Source: Burkholderiaceae bacterium (lineage in GTDB: Bacteria; Pseudomonadota; Gammaproteobacteria; Burkholderiales; Burkholderiaceae_F). Taken from it: DNA of 44,490 bases. Made by a program: the position numbers and the translations under genes. This document shows, piece by piece, positions 1 to 8,365 of this stretch; the stretch's first letter is position 1; each line of letters opens with the position of its first letter. The notes beneath the pieces are model-generated. The model was not told the DNA's origin. It saw only the letters and a program-made list of their open reading frames with translations, and did no database searches. The stretch spans positions 1 to 44,490 of the forward strand of contig JALHMQ010000035.1 of NCBI GenBank assembly GCA_022843955.1, read 5' to 3'.

Positions 1-2961
1 GGGATCGACTCCGCGTTGGGCGAGTGCCGCACGCAGGCTCTCTTCGGTCCACGGATCGAAAGCCGTTGGCTTGAGCACGGCGAGCACGGCCTGCACCTGC
101 GCATCGTCGCCGTGCTGCAGGAGGTTGATCGCCGCCGAAGCATGCGCAATGGCGACCTCGGTGCCGGCGAGCGAGTCAACCACGCGCGCCGCCAGCGCCG
201 GCATCCGGTCGTGCTCGCCCAAGCGATGAGCCAGATGCAGCAGGCGCGCGCGCGCGATCAGCGCCAGGGTCGGGTCCGCGCCGTCGGCAAGCACCTCGTA
301 CTGCGCGCGCGCCTCGTCCAGTCGACCGAGTTCGTTCAGTGACCAGGCCAGGTTATTGCGCAAGAAGGGCGTACCGTCATACGTGCCGAGAGCCAGCGCT
401 TCTCGGGCGATGGCGATGCCCTCATCGTCGCGCTTGAGCCCGGACAACCCCCACAGGAGATTGCATGCCACGTCGACCTGCGCATAGCGCGCGCCGAGGC
501 GCTGCGCGAGCCGATAGGCCTCTTGAAGGAGCGGCACGCCGCGCGCCACATCGCCCAGTTCGTCATAGGCCGCACCGAGGCTGGTCAGGCATTGGATGAG
601 TTGCGGTCCAGGTCGCTCGCGCCGAAGGCGATCACGGTGTGCTTCGAGCGTTGGTACCACTTCGCTGACGCGCCCCTGCAGGTGGACCAGCTTGCAGCGT
701 TCCATCATCACGTCGACGTGATCCGGCTGCGCCAGCGCCGCCTCATGCAACGCGTCTGCCGCAGCATCGAGCCGACCTTGCTGCATCGACACTGCCGCCA
801 GTGCGAGCCAAGCCTTGGCCCGATCAGCTGGTTCGGCCGGCACGTCGAGTACCGCCCTCGCCTGCGCCTCGGCGCCTTCAAGGTTGGCCATTTCCAGGTA
901 GACGTGGGCGCACAGCGCGTCGATCCGCGCGCGCTGCGCATCGGCAACGCGTTTCGGTGCATCGGACAAACGATCGGCAGCACGCTTGAGCAATTGCAGC
1001 GCCTGCGCCTGCAAGCCGGCGTATCGATCAGCGTCGACCGCGCGCAGCGTCGCTTCCATCGCCGACTCGACCTGCCCTGCCGCCCACCAATGCTCGGCGA
1101 TCCGCGCCGGCGGCAGGACCTCTGCGAAATGCCTTGCCACCGCGCCGTGCAGCACCATCCGCAGCGGCTCGGCCAGGCTCGTCAGGTGGCTTTCGCGAAT
1201 CACGTCATGCACGAAGCGGCCGTCTCGCAGCAACCCGGCGCGTTCAGCCTCGGCCAGCGCCTCCGCCGTCGCCCAGGGTGATAGCCCGACCGTCGCCGCA
1301 ACGCGCTCCACATCGCGCGCGCTGCCGCACACCGCGACCACGCCGAGCACGCGCCGCGCGGTATCCGACAGCCCGCGCAGCCGCCGTCGCACCAGTTCCG
1401 CCACGCGCGGCGGGATCTCCAGCTCGGAGTAATCGATCGTCACTGCGTCGAGGTCGCTCGCCCAGCCGGCGGCCGTCGCCGAGAGACGGCGGTTCTCGAA
1501 CAATGCGCGCAGCGTCTGCAACACGAAGAACGGATTGCCTCCCGTGCGTGCCTGCAGCCACGCGGTAAAGAGCGGCGGACCGGCTGCTGCTTGCGACAGC
1601 AGCGCGAGGAGCGCCTCCGTCTGCTCCGCCGACAGCGGCGCCACGATGAGCCGTCGCAGACCGGTGGCCGAGTCGAGCGACTCCAGCAGCGCATCGAGCG
1701 CCGGCACAGCCTCGGTCGTCCGATGCGCCAGCCGCACCGGCACCTGCGCTCGCCGCGCCAGGTAAGCGATCAGCTCGCCCGTGGCGGCGTCGGCCCACTG
1801 CACATCGTCGAACACCAGCGGTCGGCCGCCGTCCTCGAGTACGCGCGCCAGCGCCTCCAGCAGGCGCGTCTTGCCGAGCGCCGGATCGGCCGGAGGCAGC
1901 AGCTCTCCTTCCGCCAATTCCGGCAGCAGCCGCGCCAAGTCCAGACGATGCTCGCGGAGGTCGGGCAGGCTGTCGCGAAAATCGTGCAGGTACTCGATCA
2001 CCGGCGCGAAGGGCACGAGCGCCATCCCCTCGCGGCAGGCGATCCAGCGTGCGCCCGGCAGTGCGTCTTCCAGCAGCCGCGTCTTGCCCACCCCGGGCTC
2101 GCCGCCGACGGCGATCCACCGTTGCGTGAGGTCCGCCACCTGCGCCGTTTCGTGCTCGCGGCCGATCAACCGCGGCGGCTGGATCACGGCGCGCGGCACG
2201 CCGGGCACGGGTACCGCGGCAGCAACGCGCGCGGCGGTCTGGGTACCGGCGCGCAACGCCTCGGCAAGCGCCACCGTGGCCGGCATCGGCTGCAGCCCGA
2301 GTTCGGCGTCCAGCCAGCGGCAAAAACGCTCGAACGCGGCGAGCGCCTCGTCGCGCCGGCCGCCGGCGCGCGCCACGCGCAGCAAGGCCTGCATCGCGTC
2401 TTCGGTACCGGCATCGGCCTGCAGCAGCCGCAGCAGCAAGGCCGCGGCTGCCTGCGCCTCGCCGGCCTGCTCCTGCGCGAGCGAGGCCTTCAGCACGGCA
2501 TCGCGCCAGGCGTCGGTGAGTGCTTGGCGCTCGCCGCGCGCCCACTCCTCGAGCAGCGCAAAGCCGCGGAAGCTCGTCGCCGACAGCAGCGGTTCGCCGT
2601 GCAGCGCGACGGCCGCTGGCCAGTCGGCCCGACCCAGCGCGGCGCGGTAGGCGGCCACGTCGCTCGGCAGGTCGACGCGCACGCGGCGACGCTCGGCCTG
2701 CAGTGCCTCGCCCCGGCCCCAGCCGGCCAGCAGCGACCGCGCCCGGTGCAGGTTGGCGCGCAGGTTGTGCTGCGCCTCGTCCTCAGCCCGCTCGGGCCAG
2801 AACAGCCCGGCCAACGCCTCGCGGCTCACCCAGTCGCCGCGGTAGGCGAGGTAGGCGACGAGATAGCCGGGCAGGTTGTCGGGCACGTCGCGACGACCGC
2901 CTTCTGCGGTCGCCCAGACGGGCGCGCCGAACAGATGCAGCCGGCCTTCTTCTTGCGGCAT
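1..2961 (-). CDS. BTAD-type transcriptional regulator with AAA ATPase and TPR-like repeats (C-terminus cut by window edge)
   Basis: Partial gene, 987 codons visible, open to the left edge. The N-terminus (about residues 1-95) is a winged-helix DNA-binding domain like that of SARP/AfsR regulators, with the motif REALAGLFWPERA. A bacterial transcriptional activator (BTAD) helical domain follows (about 95-240). Next comes an AAA/NB-ARC-like ATPase with Walker A GGEPGVGKT (Lys293) and Walker B PLVFDDVQWAD (about 378-388). The rest is helical repeats of TPR type. Such proteins are ATP-dependent signal-sensing transcription factors; the ligand cannot be read. The ATG at 2961 was chosen because the conserved N-terminal strand starts there, and the start MPxxEG is shared with the remnant at 4822-5073. 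It is divergent from the lipoprotein gene at 3196, a likely regulatory target. No internal stop was seen. Confidence 0.9.
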   Translation of the reverse strand, partial: MPQEEGRLHLFGAPVWATAEGGRRDVPDNLPGYLVAYLAYRGDWVSREALAGLFWPERAEDEAQHNLRANLHRARSLLAGWGRGEALQAERRRVRVDLPSDVAAYRAALGRADWPAAVALHGEPLLSATSFRGFALLEEWARGERQALTDAWRDAVLKASLAQEQAGEAQAAAALLLRLLQADAGTEDAMQALLRVARAGGRRDEALAAFERFCRWLDAELGLQPMPATVALAEALRAGTQTAARVAAAVPVPGVPRAVIQPPRLIGREHETAQVADLTQRWIAVGGEPGVGKTRLLEDALPGARWIACREGMALVPFAPVIEYLHDFRDSLPDLREHRLDLARLLPELAEGELLPPADPALGKTRLLEALARVLEDGGRPLVFDDVQWADAATGELIAYLARRAQVPVRLAHRTTEAVPALDALLESLDSATGLRRLIVAPLSAEQTEALLALLSQAAAGPPLFTAWLQARTGGNPFFVLQTLRALFENRRLSATAAGWASDLDAVTIDYSELEIPPRVAELVRRRLRGLSDTARRVLGVVAVCGSARDVERVAATVGLSPWATAEALAEAERAGLLRDGRFVHDVIRESHLTSLAEPLRMVLHGAVARHFAEVLPPARIAEHWWAAGQVESAMEATLRAVDADRYAGLQAQALQLLKRAADRLSDAPKRVADAQRARIDALCAHVYLEMANLEGAEAQARAVLDVPAEPADRAKAWLALAAVSMQQGRLDAAADALHEAALAQPDHVDVMMERCKLVHLQGRVSEVVPTLEAHRDRLRRERPGPQLIQCLTSLGAAYDELGDVARGVPLLQEAYRLAQRLGARYAQVDVACNLLWGLSGLKRDDEGIAIAREALALGTYDGTPFLRNNLAWSLNELGRLDEARAQYEVLADGADPTLALIARARLLHLAHRLGEHDRMPALAARVVDSLAGTEVAIAHASAAINLLQHGDDAQVQAVLAVLKPTAFDPWTEESLRAALAQRGVDP

Positions 2962-2997
2962 ACGGTGCGACCCGGTTAACCCACCTTGCAGTGGAGT

Positions 2998-3008
2998 CTA
3001 CGGACCCG
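2998..3008. promoter_or_regulatory. 11-bp box shared upstream of the BTAD gene and its remnant
   Basis: The sequence CTACGGACCCG lies 37 bp upstream of the BTAD start codon at 2961. The identical 11-mer occurs at 5115-5125, 42 bp upstream of the remnant's start at 5073, and both are followed by a GC-rich stretch ending in GGTAA. The shared box is probably a relic of the duplicated promoter or operator. Its function is unproven, and it sits in the divergent 234-bp region that also carries the lipoprotein promoter. Confidence 0.35.
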
Positions 3009-3195
3009 GCGCCGCGCCGGTAAGGCAGCGATCCCGGGCGGATGACAGGTGGGGGTGTTGGCGGGCGTGCCTGTCGACGCCGGCGTGAATCCGCGGCGCT
3101 CGCCATTGACGAGGCATTGACGCGGTCGACCGACATTGGCTGCACGTACCCAAGCCGGCGCCCGAGTTGCGCCAACCAACCGAGGAGCTATTGCC

Positions 3196-4776
3196 ATGCG
3201 AACGAACGTCCGCCTGTTCCTGTCCTGCGCCAGCGTGATCGCCCTGCTTGCCGCGTGCGGCGGTGGCGACGCCCCGCCACCCGCCCAGGCGCCGGTACCG
3301 CCGGCGCCAGCCACGATCACCATCACCACCCAGCCGAGCAGTCTCACGGTGGTGGAAGGCGAGCCGGCGTCGTTCTCGATCGCCGTGCAGACCACCTCGC
3401 CATTCACCGTCGAGTGGAGCCGCGACGGCGTCGTCATCGCAGGGCGTAGCGGCACCACCTTCACACTGGCCGCCGCCACGCTGGCCGACGATGGTGCACT
3501 TTTCAGTGCCCGCGTGCTGGCCGGCGTCAATTCACCCAGCGGCAGCACCGTGGCCACGGTGACCAGCAGCGCGGCGCGGCTGTCGGTCAACATCGCGGCG
3601 CCGGCTGCTCCCACCGCCCTCACCGCGCTGGCAGGCGCCTCCGGCACCACCGCACTGCTGAGTTGGACCGACAACTCGAACAACGAGACCGGGTTCGAGG
3701 TGTTCAGTGTGGTCAACGGTCAGGACGTGCTGGTCGCGACCACTGCCGCCAACGACCGAACGCAGGAGGTGAACGGCTTGACGCCCGGCTCCGAACAGAC
3801 GTTCCGCGTGCGTGCGAAGCGCAGCGTCTCCGGACGCTTGGCAACATCGGTCCTCGCGAGCACCAGTGTTGCGCTGCCCGGCGGCTCGCCCACAACGCCG
3901 AACCCGCCCACCAACGCTCGTCTTACGCCAGTCAGCGGCAACATGGCGATCGACCTCGCGTGGACCGACAATTCGAACAACGAGACCGGGTTCGAACTGT
4001 TCAACGCATCGAGCGGCAGTGAGGTCCTGGTCACGGTCTTGGGCGCCAACACCACGGAGGCCCGCCTGAACACCAGCCTCACACCCGGCCAGACGCTTAC
4101 CTTTGGCGTCCGCGCAGTGCGCAGCGCGAACGGCACGACCACCCGCTCGGCCCCGGCATCCGCCTCCATCACGCTGCCGGCGGCGCAAACCCAGATCGTG
4201 ACGCTGACACCCACGCAGGACAACGTCCTGAGGATCAGCACCTTCGATGCCAGCGTCGGCGACCAGGTGCTGCGCAACCTGCCGGTGGAAGTCGGCTGCA
4301 CCTACGTCATCGACTTCGGTGCCGCCGGCAGCGCTGCCACGTGCTCGCGCTCGCTGCTGCTGTTCGACCTTGGCGTCGCCAACGGCCGCACGATCCGCAA
4401 GGCGACGCTGCGGCTGCAGCCGGTCGCTGGCGTGGTCAACTTCGCACCTATCCGCGAGTTCCGCATCGGCGCGGTCCAGCAGTCGTGGAATCCGGCGACC
4501 GTGACCGGCAACAACGGCAGCTTCACTGTCAGCACGACCGGGCTGGTCTCGGCACCCCTGGCCGCGCTCATGCTGGAACGCTCGTTCGACGTGACGAGCA
4601 TCGTCAGCCAATGGGCCAGCGGCGCGCAGACCAACAACGGATTCGCGCTGGCGATGATCGACGAGACCATCCCGGGGAATCTCGCCGCCGGCCTGTTCGG
4701 CATGTTCAACAGCTTCGGCTCCCGCGAGAACAGCATCGCCGGCAATCGCCCTCGCCTTGTGATCGAGTTCGAATGA
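3196..4776 (+). CDS. Lipoprotein with Ig-like and two fibronectin type III domains and a DNRLRE-like C-terminal domain
   Basis: A 526-residue predicted lipoprotein. The ATG at 3196 follows a GAGGAGC ribosome-binding site (3182-3188) and gives a lipoprotein signal, MRTNVRLFLSCASVIALLAACGGG, with lipobox LAAC and Cys21 as the lipidated residue. An Ig-like domain follows (about 35-135: QPSSLTVVEGEPASF, tail SARLSV). Two FN3 domains come next (about 137-235 and 240-335), each with the signature WTDNSNNETGFE. The C-terminal about 190 residues resemble the DNRLRE-type beta-sandwich found at the ends of secreted proteins (TPTQDNVLR, LLLFDLG, ATLRLQPV, RPRLVIEFE). No catalytic motif was seen, so a surface adhesive or structural role is likely. 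An in-frame start at 3136 exists but would bury the lipoprotein signal. Confidence 0.88.
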   Translation: MRTNVRLFLSCASVIALLAACGGGDAPPPAQAPVPPAPATITITTQPSSLTVVEGEPASFSIAVQTTSPFTVEWSRDGVVIAGRSGTTFTLAAATLADDGALFSARVLAGVNSPSGSTVATVTSSAARLSVNIAAPAAPTALTALAGASGTTALLSWTDNSNNETGFEVFSVVNGQDVLVATTAANDRTQEVNGLTPGSEQTFRVRAKRSVSGRLATSVLASTSVALPGGSPTTPNPPTNARLTPVSGNMAIDLAWTDNSNNETGFELFNASSGSEVLVTVLGANTTEARLNTSLTPGQTLTFGVRAVRSANGTTTRSAPASASITLPAAQTQIVTLTPTQDNVLRISTFDASVGDQVLRNLPVEVGCTYVIDFGAAGSAATCSRSLLLFDLGVANGRTIRKATLRLQPVAGVVNFAPIREFRIGAVQQSWNPATVTGNNGSFTVSTTGLVSAPLAALMLERSFDVTSIVSQWASGAQTNNGFALAMIDETIPGNLAAGLFGMFNSFGSRENSIAGNRPRLVIEFE

Positions 4777-4821
4777 GACTTGGGCCGAGGCTCGGGAGTC
4801 GCGCATCCGGCACGCGAGGAC

Positions 4822-5073
4822 TCAGCGCAAATGGCGCGCGGCCTGCGCCTCGCCGCCTTGCTCTTGCGCGAGAGCGGGCGGCTGCGCCTGGTCCCCGGTG
4901 GCATGGTCACCTACCTCACCTGCCGAGGTGACCGGGTGCGCCGCGAGGCGCTGGCCGGCCGGTTCTGGCCGGAGCGAGCCGGGAAGGTCGTCGGGAACGT
5001 CACGTCGTGCACGGGCGGGTCCGATCCAGTGCGGCGCACCGAGCAGATTCAGCTGGCCTTCTTGGCTGGGCAT
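4822..5073 (-). pseudogene. Rearranged remnant of a second BTAD-type regulator
   Basis: This reads as a broken paralogue of the gene at 1-2961. From 5073 leftward, about 32 residues (MPSQEGQLNLLGAP... to RRDVPDDLPG) match the regulator's N-terminus at 19 of 32 positions. The next segment of the regulator is present but inverted. On the plus strand, about 4888-4980 encodes PGGMVTYLTCRGDRV...REALAGRFWPERA, matching PGYLVAYLAYRGDWV...REALAGLFWPERA (19 of 25 positions from VTYL on). Left of that, the minus strand resumes with ALAQEQGGEAQAAR, matching SLAQEQAGEAQAAA about 110 residues further along the intact protein. The remnant therefore records a duplication, an internal inversion and a deletion. 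The upstream box at 5115-5125 matches the intact gene's promoter region. Nothing else is coded between 4777 and 5157. Confidence 0.8.
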
Positions 5074-5157
5074 GCAGCGCTGTTCCTGTCGTACGGCGAC
5101 GGTGTCGGGCCAGCCTACGGACCCGAGTGCGCGGGGTAAACGGCCACCGCGGCTGCG

Positions 5158-6717
5158 TCAGCGCGACAGGTGCACCGACTGGCGGGGCAGCGCGGCGCCG
5201 ACGGCGGCCTTGGAAAGCGGCCCGCGCGCAGTCGCCGCAACGACATCGAGGCGACCGCGCGCGCCGCTCTCGGCGTAGTCCTGCGCCAGCGCTGCGTCCA
5301 GTGCCGCCACGCTCGCCCCGGCCATCCCTGCGAGGTAAGCATGCAGATGCGCAGCGAGTTCCTCCAGCGCCAGGCTGTGGCTGCGGCCGGTCCGCGCGGT
5401 GAGCCAGTCGGCGAAAGCAAGAAAGCGCAGGAAGGCAGCGCCGGGCAGCGGCGCATTGGGTGCGCCCAGCAGCAGCGCCAGGGTGCGCGGGAAGCGTCCC
5501 GAATTGGCCACGCGATCCCAGGCCATCGCCATGTTGGCGATGCGCCGCAGCGTCGCGGCGTCGAGGTCGCGGGTGGAGCGCACCTCGTACGGCGGCTGCG
5601 GATTGAAGTCGAGCGCGAAGGCCTGGGTGTGGCGCGCCGCTTTGGCAAACAAGGGCGCACCGCGCAGCCGCTTCAGGATGCCGAGCTGGATCTCGTGGGG
5701 CCCGAGCGCCAGCAGGCGATCGAAGCCGCGCGCGAAGCTCGCCAGATCTTCGCCGGGCAGGCCGGCAATCAGGTCCACGTGCAGGTGGGCCTGCGTGTGC
5801 TGGCGCAGCCAGCGCAGGTTGGCTTCGGCCAGCGCGTTGTCCTGGCGCCGTGAGATGTGCCATTGCACCGCTTCGTTCCAGGACTGGATCCCGATCTCGA
5901 ACTGCAGACTGCCCGGCGGAAAGCGCGCGATGCGCTCGCGCAGCCGCGCCGGCAGGTGATCGGGAATCAGCTCGAAGTGCACGAACGGCGGATCGTCCGC
6001 ATCGGCCTCGATGCGCGCGAGAAAGAAGTCGAGCAGCGCCGCTGACGCATCGATCTTCAGGTTGAAGGTGCGGTCGACGAACTTGAAACGCCGCGCACCA
6101 CGTTCCCACAGCACACCCAGCTCGGCCAGGAAGGCGTCGAGCGGAAACGCCCACGCCGTCTTGTCCAGCGCCGACAGGCAGAACTCGCACTTGAACGGGC
6201 AGCCGCGCGAGGCTTCGACATACAGGTGGCGCCGGCGCAGATCATCCGCGCTGAACTCGCCGTAGGGCAGCACCAGGTCCGCCAACGGCGGCTGTTCACC
6301 GGCATGCACCTTCATCAGCGGGCGTGGCCCGTGCAGGATCTGCCCCGCCAGCTTGGCAAAGGTGACATCGCCCCAGCCGGTGATGACGAAGTCGGCCAGC
6401 GCGCAGATGCGCTGCGCATCGATCTCGTGGCTCACCTCGGGCCCGCCGATGACCACCGTGACCTCCGGCGCGGCCGCCTTCAGCGCCTCGATGACCTCGG
6501 TGGTGCGGGTGACGTTCCAGATGTAGACGCCGAAGCCGACCAGCCGGGGCGAACGCGCCAGAAGGTCGGCGACGATCTCGCCTGCCGGCCGCGCGAGGGT
6601 GTACTCGGCGATGACGCTGTCCTCACGCAACGCGCCCAGGTTGGCACGCAGGTAGCGCAGCCCGAGCGAGGCGTGCGACCAGCGGGCGTTGAGGGTGGCA
6701 AGGACGATCGAGGGCAC
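5158..6717 (-). CDS. B12-binding-domain radical SAM protein (DUF4080 type)
   Basis: A 519-residue protein. The N-terminal about 140 residues form a B12-binding-like Rossmann region (MPSIVLATLNARWSHASLGLRYL, VIGGPEVSHE). The radical SAM core carries the Cx3Cx2C cluster in EASRGCPFKCEFC (about residues 169-181), which would bind a 4Fe-4S cluster and S-adenosylmethionine. The C-terminal part fits the DUF4080 extension of this family. The substrate is unknown; homologues are often annotated as putative methyltransferases. The start is a GTG at 6717, where family homology begins, and no strong ribosome-binding site is visible. It is transcribed alone, with about 130 bp between it and the next upstream gene. 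Confidence 0.9.
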   Translation of the reverse strand: MPSIVLATLNARWSHASLGLRYLRANLGALREDSVIAEYTLARPAGEIVADLLARSPRLVGFGVYIWNVTRTTEVIEALKAAAPEVTVVIGGPEVSHEIDAQRICALADFVITGWGDVTFAKLAGQILHGPRPLMKVHAGEQPPLADLVLPYGEFSADDLRRRHLYVEASRGCPFKCEFCLSALDKTAWAFPLDAFLAELGVLWERGARRFKFVDRTFNLKIDASAALLDFFLARIEADADDPPFVHFELIPDHLPARLRERIARFPPGSLQFEIGIQSWNEAVQWHISRRQDNALAEANLRWLRQHTQAHLHVDLIAGLPGEDLASFARGFDRLLALGPHEIQLGILKRLRGAPLFAKAARHTQAFALDFNPQPPYEVRSTRDLDAATLRRIANMAMAWDRVANSGRFPRTLALLLGAPNAPLPGAAFLRFLAFADWLTARTGRSHSLALEELAAHLHAYLAGMAGASVAALDAALAQDYAESGARGRLDVVAATARGPLSKAAVGAALPRQSVHLSR

Positions 6718-6845
6718 GGCGGCAGCCAGGGCGGCATGGGAGCTGCCGAGTCTAGGGCCGTGGGCGCTGACGCCCAGCGGCCGCCTTCAGGCGACCGCCG
6801 CGGCGCGGGCCGGATCGCAACGGCCCGGTATGCGCAGGCCGCCGG

Positions 6846-7136
6846 CTAGTGGCCGACGTCGAGCGCGACCTGCGCCTGCCGTTGCTGCAGGATCAGCAAG
6901 CGGCGCTTGCGGTCGACGCGGCTGGTCGAGCCGTCCAGGTAGGCGTCCTCACTGGATTGATTCATGGACTGCAGCACGCTGCGCAGGCCGTTGGCGGCCA
7001 GCGTTGCGGCGCGCTGGGCCAGATGCCACAGGCCCAAGATGGCGTCGACGAACAAATCACTGACCAAACGGGCTCGCTCGGCGTGAGCCTGGCGCACGAT
7101 CTCGTCGAAAGTTTTCTGGCTGACTGCGGTACGCAT
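6846..7136 (-). CDS. Small helical protein of unknown function
   Basis: A 96-residue protein starting MRTAVSQKTFDEIVRQAHAE and ending QAQVALDVGH. The ATG at 7136 has an AGGA element about 9 bases upstream, which decides against the in-frame start at 7214. The composition is amphipathic and helical (AERARLVSDLFVDAILGLWHLAQRAATLAANGL), with a basic Lys/Arg segment near the C-terminus (SRVDRKRRLLILQQRQ). No signal peptide, Cys pair or catalytic motif is visible. The family was not recognised. It lies in its own transcription unit between the radical SAM gene and the HD-GYP gene, with 225 bp upstream that hold a 6-bp-stem hairpin at 7316-7331 and nothing else clear. Confidence 0.6.
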   Translation of the reverse strand: MRTAVSQKTFDEIVRQAHAERARLVSDLFVDAILGLWHLAQRAATLAANGLRSVLQSMNQSSEDAYLDGSTSRVDRKRRLLILQQRQAQVALDVGH

Positions 7137-7361
7137 GGTGCGGATTCCTGTTGAAACCGTCTGGCGGGCAGCTCTCTCGTGAAAAGCGCCCGCATCGCAC
7201 GCAAAGCCTGGCACGACCCAGGATGGCGCTATCTGTGTAAACGGCAGGCAAGTCCAGTTCGCACTTGCGTCGGATCAAGCTTCGGGCCGGTGACATATCG
7301 AAAGAGCCTGCAATCGTCGCCAGGCGGCGACAACGACCCGGCTTGACCCGACTGTCCGACT

Positions 7362-8054
7362 TCAGTCGGCGCGCGCGAGGCCGCGCCAGGCGAGCGCCAG
7401 CGGCGGGTGCAGGCAGGCGAAGTCGAGCTCGAACGGTAGGTGATGCGCGGCGAGGTAGGCCGCCAGATCCGGCTGTTCGCGGCGCAGCCGCGGCACGAGT
7501 TGCAGGAAGGCGTCGGTGAGGTCGGGATCGAAGTGGATTGCGCGCGCCAGGCCGATCTCGCGCAATGCGTCGTCCACGCTCCAGGCGCGCTTGTAGGCGC
7601 GCGCCTGCGTGAGCGAGTCGAACACGTCGGCCAGCGCGGTGATACGCGCCACGCGTGGGATCGCTTCGCCGGCGAGCTGGTCCGGGTAACCGGAGCCGTC
7701 CCACTTTTCGTGGTGATGTCGAACGATGTCGAGCGTGATCGCGTCCTGCTCGCTGTCTTCGCTGCGCAGCAGCCGTTCACCGCTGATCGTGTGCTGCCGG
7801 ATTTCGTACAGTTCGGCCTCGGTCAGCTGCGCCGGCTTGAGCAGCAGTTCGCAGGCGACCGACACCTTGCCGACATCGTGCAGCCGCGCGGCGTGCTCGA
7901 TCAGCGTCGCGGTGCCCTCGTCCACCCCGACCTCGCGCGCCAGCAGCCCGGCGAGCCGCCCCACGCGCAGGCAGTGGCTGACGACCTGGCCATGGCATTC
8001 GGTATCGCGACACGGTGGGGCGAGGCGGGCAGGCACGGATTCGTCGTTGGGCAT
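7362..8054 (-). CDS. HD-GYP domain phosphohydrolase (probable cyclic-di-GMP phosphodiesterase)
   Basis: A 230-residue protein, essentially a single HD-GYP domain. The metal-binding HD pair is His59-Asp60 in LHDVGK, and the family signature HHEKWDGSGYP is at about residues 114-124. HD-GYP proteins hydrolyse cyclic di-GMP and lower its level in the cytoplasm. No receiver, PAS or other sensor domain precedes it, only about 20 N-terminal residues, so input must come from a partner or from expression. The ATG at 8054 (MPNDESVPARL) was preferred; the frame is open further upstream to 8288, but that sequence is low quality and Cys/Arg-rich. Divergent from the MBL nuclease gene. Confidence 0.88.
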   Translation of the reverse strand: MPNDESVPARLAPPCRDTECHGQVVSHCLRVGRLAGLLAREVGVDEGTATLIEHAARLHDVGKVSVACELLLKPAQLTEAELYEIRQHTISGERLLRSEDSEQDAITLDIVRHHHEKWDGSGYPDQLAGEAIPRVARITALADVFDSLTQARAYKRAWSVDDALREIGLARAIHFDPDLTDAFLQLVPRLRREQPDLAAYLAAHHLPFELDFACLHPPLALAWRGLARAD

Positions 8055-8365
8055 GGCACATGTGCGGTGTGGGATCGACGCGGCGGGGCAGCAGCAGCAG
8101 GCGTCGGCAAGCGCGCGAGTGTAGGGACTGCCGCGGCGCGGCCAGCGTGCGCGAGGCGCGTTTCGCGCCGGCGATGCGACACCCATGCGATGCGTCAAGC
8201 AGCAGCGTGTGGCTGGGCGATTCGAGCCGTTGCTCGAGATCGAGATCAATGCGCAGCCGGCCTTGACCTTGCTCAGTCCGCGCGGCAAAGCACCGATGCG
8301 TGGCGCGCGCGCGGGTCTACCCTTGACGCACGCGTCCTCTGGTCTCGAGGGCGATGGGGGGCACC
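8055..8365. other. Divergent intergenic region, no gene seen
   Basis: About 310 bp between the HD-GYP gene (leftward) and the beta-CASP nuclease gene (rightward). It must hold both promoters. No convincing hairpin, operator repeat or small gene was found, and the open frames crossing it are upstream extensions of the HD-GYP frame or its antisense. Confidence 0.5.

Noticed and set aside
1591-2979. 462-codon plus-strand frame
   Set aside because: Antisense of the BTAD/AAA regulator, which has Walker motifs on the minus strand.
7316-7331. Hairpin GTCGCC / GGCGAC as a terminator or riboswitch
   Set aside because: The stem is only 6 bp, with no T-run on either strand and no match to a known riboswitch core.
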